This document shows, one piece after another, positions 52,822-56,203 of a DNA stretch of 56,203 nt. Numbering within the stretch: position 1 is the first letter of the stretch; each line of letters starts with the position of its first letter. This DNA comes from CAVQBP01 sp964448105. Its GTDB lineage: Bacteria > Bacteroidota > Ignavibacteria > Ignavibacteriales > Ignavibacteriaceae. The notes beneath the pieces are model-generated. The model was not told the origin of the DNA. It worked only from the letters and a program-made list of their open reading frames with translations, and ran no database searches. Both the position numbers and the translations under genes were made by a program. The stretch is from NCBI GenBank assembly GCA_964448105.1, contig CAYUVK010000021.1:1-56203 (forward strand). The letters run 5' to 3'.

Positions 52822-53907
52822 TTATCTTTTTCTCATCTCTGATTCAATCTTTTCTTTTAATTCTTTAACTCTCTTAATTCGCCTATCTAATCTATCCTTT
52901 TCGGGTGAAGAAGAATAATCAATAATTAAAATATCTTCACACAATTTTAATGCTTTCCCAAATTCACCTAATTGTTCATATTGCTGGGCTATCAAATGTT
53001 TAAGAAGAATTTCATGAAATTTACTTAATTCATTAATACTTAAATATGAATCCAAAATTTCATAATAAATTTTTATTGAATTCTTTTTATCAATTTCTTC
53101 ATATGCTCTTGCCAATGCCCATTTAAAGAAACGGCTTTCCGGGTATTTTTCAAGAACCGGTTCCGTAAGTCTAATTACTGCAGTATATTTTTTTTGGTCA
53201 ATATATATCCACTGAAGAGAATGAATTGCCAAATATGTATTATAACCCGGATTATTTACAGCTTTTATTAAATATTTCATGCCTTCATCACTTTCATCAT
53301 CAACAAACGGAAGCCAGCTTAAAAATTCAGTTTTCCTGCTTTTCCAGTATTCGAAATTGCCAATAGCTGTATATGCATCATAAAACAAAGAATCTTTTTG
53401 AAGACATCTCTTAAAATATTTTATTGCGTCAAATCCATTAGATATTGCTGAAAACCAATTTTTATTTAATGCTTTATAGTATGCATAATAACCTTTAGAC
53501 AATGCAAGAAAATAAATGTTCCAGATATTATTTTCATCTTTATCCAGCAAAGCTTCGGATTTATCCATGGCTTTATTCAAATTATTAGTAATTAATTCAT
53601 CATTAAATTCGCGGTTAAAATCATATGATTTTGCAATTTCATTAGCAGCCAGATAAATATCTCCAAGCGGTAAAGCCGGATATTGAGTCTTCAACTCTTC
53701 AAAAACTTTTTCAGCGGATTGATATTCCTGATCTATTATAAGAGCAATCCCCTTTTTTAATAAACTATCAACTATTGGTTCGGGATAACTTTGAGCATGA
53801 AGAAATGAAGTTAAACATAAAATTAAAAGAATGGAAATAAAAAAGTTACCATATAAAGAAGAATTATTTACATACCGGAGCATGAATCCGTTCAAACATT
53901 TATTCAT
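52822..53907 (-). CDS. Secreted TPR-like protein of unknown function
   Basis: A 361-aa protein with a hydrophobic segment at about 20-40 ending LHAQ, probably a signal peptide after a longer N-terminal region. If so, a later start is possible (for example the Met at residue 10). The rest is helical with repeats that resemble tetratricopeptide units: KGIALIIDQEYQSAEKVF, KYPESRFFKWALARAYEEI and QYEQLGEFGKALKLCEDIL. No catalytic motif is seen. It is probably a periplasmic scaffolding protein. Confidence 0.78.
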   Translation of the reverse strand: MNKCLNGFMLRYVNNSSLYGNFFISILLILCLTSFLHAQSYPEPIVDSLLKKGIALIIDQEYQSAEKVFEELKTQYPALPLGDIYLAANEIAKSYDFNREFNDELITNNLNKAMDKSEALLDKDENNIWNIYFLALSKGYYAYYKALNKNWFSAISNGFDAIKYFKRCLQKDSLFYDAYTAIGNFEYWKSRKTEFLSWLPFVDDESDEGMKYLIKAVNNPGYNTYLAIHSLQWIYIDQKKYTAVIRLTEPVLEKYPESRFFKWALARAYEEIDKKNSIKIYYEILDSYLSINELSKFHEILLKHLIAQQYEQLGEFGKALKLCEDILIIDYSSSPEKDRLDRRIKRVKELKEKIESEMRKR

Positions 53908-53979
53908 GTGGAAAGTTTTATTAGAATAAGTTGAAGAAATATTTTATCCTACCTTCTAAAAGTAAATAATACAAAAATA

Positions 53980-54609
53980 TTATAGAGTTCCGAAAGTTCT
54001 ATCCCCGGCATCCCCTAAACCAGGGAGGATATAACCTTTTTGGTTTAATTCCCTATCTAAAGCGGCACAGTAAATTTTCATTTCAGGATGATCTTTTTGT
54101 AATTTTTTTAATCCCTCAGGGGCAGCAACAAGACAAGCGAACCTGCAATCTTTAGCGCCTTTCTTTTTCAAATATTTTACGGCTTCGGAAGCGCTTCCTC
54201 CTGTAGCAAGCATTGGATCAATTAATATTACCTTTGCTTTATCAATATTTTTTGGAGTTTTATAATAATATTCAACAGGCTGAAGAGTTTCTTCATCACG
54301 CTGCAAACCAATATGCCCGACTTTAGCTTCAGGAATAACTTCTAAGAATCCATTAACCATTCCGAGCCCTGCTCTTAAAACAGGAACCAGAACAATACTT
54401 TGATTTAACTTAAAACCTTTAGTTTCTTCCAAAGGTGTTGATACTTTAGTTTCGGAAATTTCAAAATCATTGCTTATTTCTACTGCTAAAATTATAGAAA
54501 TCCTTTTTACTACAGCTCTAAATATTTCCGGTGAAGTAGCTGCATCTCTTAAAATAGTAATGTCTCTTTTTATAAGAGGATGGTTAATTAGATAAAAATT
54601 ATTATTCAT
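53980..54609 (-). CDS. upp: Uracil phosphoribosyltransferase
   Basis: Converts uracil and PRPP to UMP in pyrimidine salvage. It has 209 aa. The PRPP-binding motif is LIDPMLATGGSASEA, the uracil-binding C terminus is YILPGLGDAGDRTFGT, and VPVLRAGLGMVNG is also typical. It is monocistronic, with 208 bases to der. Confidence 0.97.
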   Translation of the reverse strand: MNNNFYLINHPLIKRDITILRDAATSPEIFRAVVKRISIILAVEISNDFEISETKVSTPLEETKGFKLNQSIVLVPVLRAGLGMVNGFLEVIPEAKVGHIGLQRDEETLQPVEYYYKTPKNIDKAKVILIDPMLATGGSASEAVKYLKKKGAKDCRFACLVAAPEGLKKLQKDHPEMKIYCAALDRELNQKGYILPGLGDAGDRTFGTL

Positions 54610-54817
54610 TTTATTTTATCGAATATTTTTTAAAAATATTTATTCATTTTAACAATCAAATTGCCTTATTGTTTAGTTGCTATATTATTATAAAATAAAT
54701 AACGGAACATAACCAGGACTAAAGTTTCGATAATAATAAAACAATTTAACGATACAAATTTTATAGTTTGAATTTATTCTTCTTGCTGCAATTTAAAGAT
54801 ATTCATTTTAATATTTT

Positions 54818-56137
54818 TTATTTTTTCTTAAAACTTAAAGTGATTGGGACACCATTAAATCCAAAATGTTTTCTTATCAATTTTTCAAGGAACCGTTTGT
54901 AATGCTCCGCAATATCCTTTGGATAATTTAGAAAAAATAGAAATACCGGGTAATTTTTCCCGACTTGAGTTATGTATTTAATTTTTACTTCTTTACCTGT
55001 AGGAGTTGAAGGAGGAGGAGTTTTTTCAATTTCCGATAATAATACATCATTCAATTCACTTGTGGGTATATTCTTTTTTCTTTCAGTATTAATAAGCAAT
55101 GCAAGGTCAATCAACTTATAAATTCTCTGTTTTGTTTTTGCGGATATAAATATTACGGGAATATAGTCTAGTGCCCCAGTTTTATTTCTTATCTCATTTT
55201 CAAATTGTTTAGCTGTATTAGTCTCTTTTTCAATAAGATCCCATTTATTAACAGCTAGGATAATTCCTTTCCGCCACCTTATAGCTTCATCAATTATTTT
55301 TTGGTCCTGCCCTTCAATTCCAAATTGTGCATCAATCATAATAACGGCAACATCACATTCGCCTATTGCTTTTAAAGATCTTATAGTGGAATAGAATTCT
55401 ATGCTTTCTTGAACTTTTTTCTTTTTACGCAGACCAGCCGTATCAATTAAAATAATCTCCTGCTTGTAAAATTTTAAAATAGAATCGAGACTGTCACGGG
55501 TCGTACCCGGAATTTCCGTTACTATACTCCTATCATAACCAAGTAGGGCATTTGTTAAAGAAGATTTCCCAACATTGGGACGACCTACAACTGCAACTTT
55601 TAGCTTTTGGTCTTTTTCTTCTTCATCAACATTTTTACTAACAGGAAAATCTCCAGTCAATTCATCAAGCAGGTCCCCGATTTTTCTTCCGCCAAGAGCG
55701 GAAATATCATAAAGCTTTTCTACACCCAAGGTATAAAATTCTACTGCAGCTGATTCAAAATTCTCCGAATCAACTTTATTTACCAGGAGGAAAAAATCTT
55801 TGTTACCCGCTCTCAACATATTTGAAATATCAATATCCACAGGATTAATACCTGTTCTGACATCTACCATAAAAAGAATTGCATCTGCTTCCGAAATTGC
55901 AATTTCAACTTGTTCCCTTATAGCTGTTTCGAAAAGTTCCGAAGAATTCGGTACATATCCGCCGGTATCGATTAATGTAAATTTCTTTCCGACCCATTCA
56001 ACATCTCCATAATTTCTATCCCTTGTAACGCCGCTGATATCATCAACTATAGCTTCCCGTTTACCAACTAAACGATTAAAGAGAGTTGATTTTCCAACGT
56101 TTGGTCTTCCGATAATTACAACAATTGGAGTTTTCAT
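54818..56137 (-). CDS. der: GTPase Der (EngA), ribosome assembly
   Basis: A 439-aa protein with two tandem GTPase domains and a C-terminal KH-like domain. Domain 1: GRPNVGKSTLF, DTGG and NKVD. Domain 2: GRPNVGKSSLT, DTAG and NKWD. The KH part is at about 350-439. It acts in 50S subunit maturation. The gene is complete, with its start 66 bases before the window end. Confidence 0.98.
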   Translation of the reverse strand: MKTPIVVIIGRPNVGKSTLFNRLVGKREAIVDDISGVTRDRNYGDVEWVGKKFTLIDTGGYVPNSSELFETAIREQVEIAISEADAILFMVDVRTGINPVDIDISNMLRAGNKDFFLLVNKVDSENFESAAVEFYTLGVEKLYDISALGGRKIGDLLDELTGDFPVSKNVDEEEKDQKLKVAVVGRPNVGKSSLTNALLGYDRSIVTEIPGTTRDSLDSILKFYKQEIILIDTAGLRKKKKVQESIEFYSTIRSLKAIGECDVAVIMIDAQFGIEGQDQKIIDEAIRWRKGIILAVNKWDLIEKETNTAKQFENEIRNKTGALDYIPVIFISAKTKQRIYKLIDLALLINTERKKNIPTSELNDVLLSEIEKTPPPSTPTGKEVKIKYITQVGKNYPVFLFFLNYPKDIAEHYKRFLEKLIRKHFGFNGVPITLSFKKK

Positions 56138-56168
56138 AATTAAAAACTAATATGTAAAGTTACACAAA

Positions 56169-56203
56169 AATCTTAATCTTACTCTTAATCCTAATCTTAA
56201 TCT
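56169..56203. repeat. Hexanucleotide array at the window end
   Basis: Successive units AATCTT, AATCTT, ACTCTT, AATCCT, AATCTT, AATCT run to the last base. They resemble the CTT-NNN units at 24065-24264, with CTTACT shared. The array continues outside the window and lies just upstream of der. Confidence 0.8.

Overview
The window is AT-rich bacterial chromosome carrying one tRNA and about 41 protein genes. Gene content points to the Ignavibacteria/Bacteroidota-Chlorobi side of the tree. Alternative complex III (pentaheme ActA to ActF) sits in one operon with an A2-type heme-copper oxidase, as in Rhodothermus-like lineages. Shine-Dalgarno sites are easy to find, and TTG starts are used at least twice (tig, actC). 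The taxonomic placement is inference, because there is no rRNA or other marker here.

Layout. (1) 1-1780: tRNA-Leu(UAG) followed by a small decayed accessory patch with palindromic repeats, two copies of a ~108-bp direct repeat, two paralogous microprotein genes, and a 5'-truncated nucleoside-deoxyribosyltransferase-like gene with an in-frame TAG. (2) 1886-10004: a possible structured leader, tig-clpP, a secreted serine hydrolase, a VWA + AAA ATPase pair, and a secreted S10 peptidase. (3) 10339-16072: glucan phosphorylase, hemN, and a CoA-transferase. (4) 16597-21430: a PAS histidine kinase, a lone receiver, a Usp protein, an IPT/TIG protein, and an M24 peptidase. (5) 21549-36871, all on the minus strand: a respiratory operon of 14 genes, actA, a 68-aa membrane microprotein, actB, actC, an actD-actE fusion, actF, a monoheme cytochrome c, SCO, coxA, coxC, subunit IV, coxB, ctaB, and a diheme membrane cytochrome. 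Read as a unit, electrons pass from quinol through complex III and c-type hemes to oxygen, with SCO (CuA loading) and CtaB (heme O) as assembly factors. (6) 37174-45322: glcF and glcD separated by a 1358-aa twelve-helix sensor protein and a secreted alpha/beta hydrolase. (7) 45377-56137, minus strand: housekeeping genes (zinc ribbon protein, CTP protease, tmk, YbbR, ruvX, rel, TPR protein, upp, der) with a solitary bacterial microcompartment shell-domain protein among them.

The most unusual items are the solitary BMC protein with a long charged linker and a SAP/Rho-N-like tail, and the giant sensor protein, whose cytoplasmic part looks like an NTPase with a lost P-loop followed by a winged helix. 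Also unusual are the 68-aa microprotein inside the complex III operon, the family of covarying palindromes, the possible alternative-fold leader of tig, and hexanucleotide CTT-NNN arrays, one of which contains a 100-N assembly gap. All functional calls come from reading motifs and recalling families. No database search was possible.
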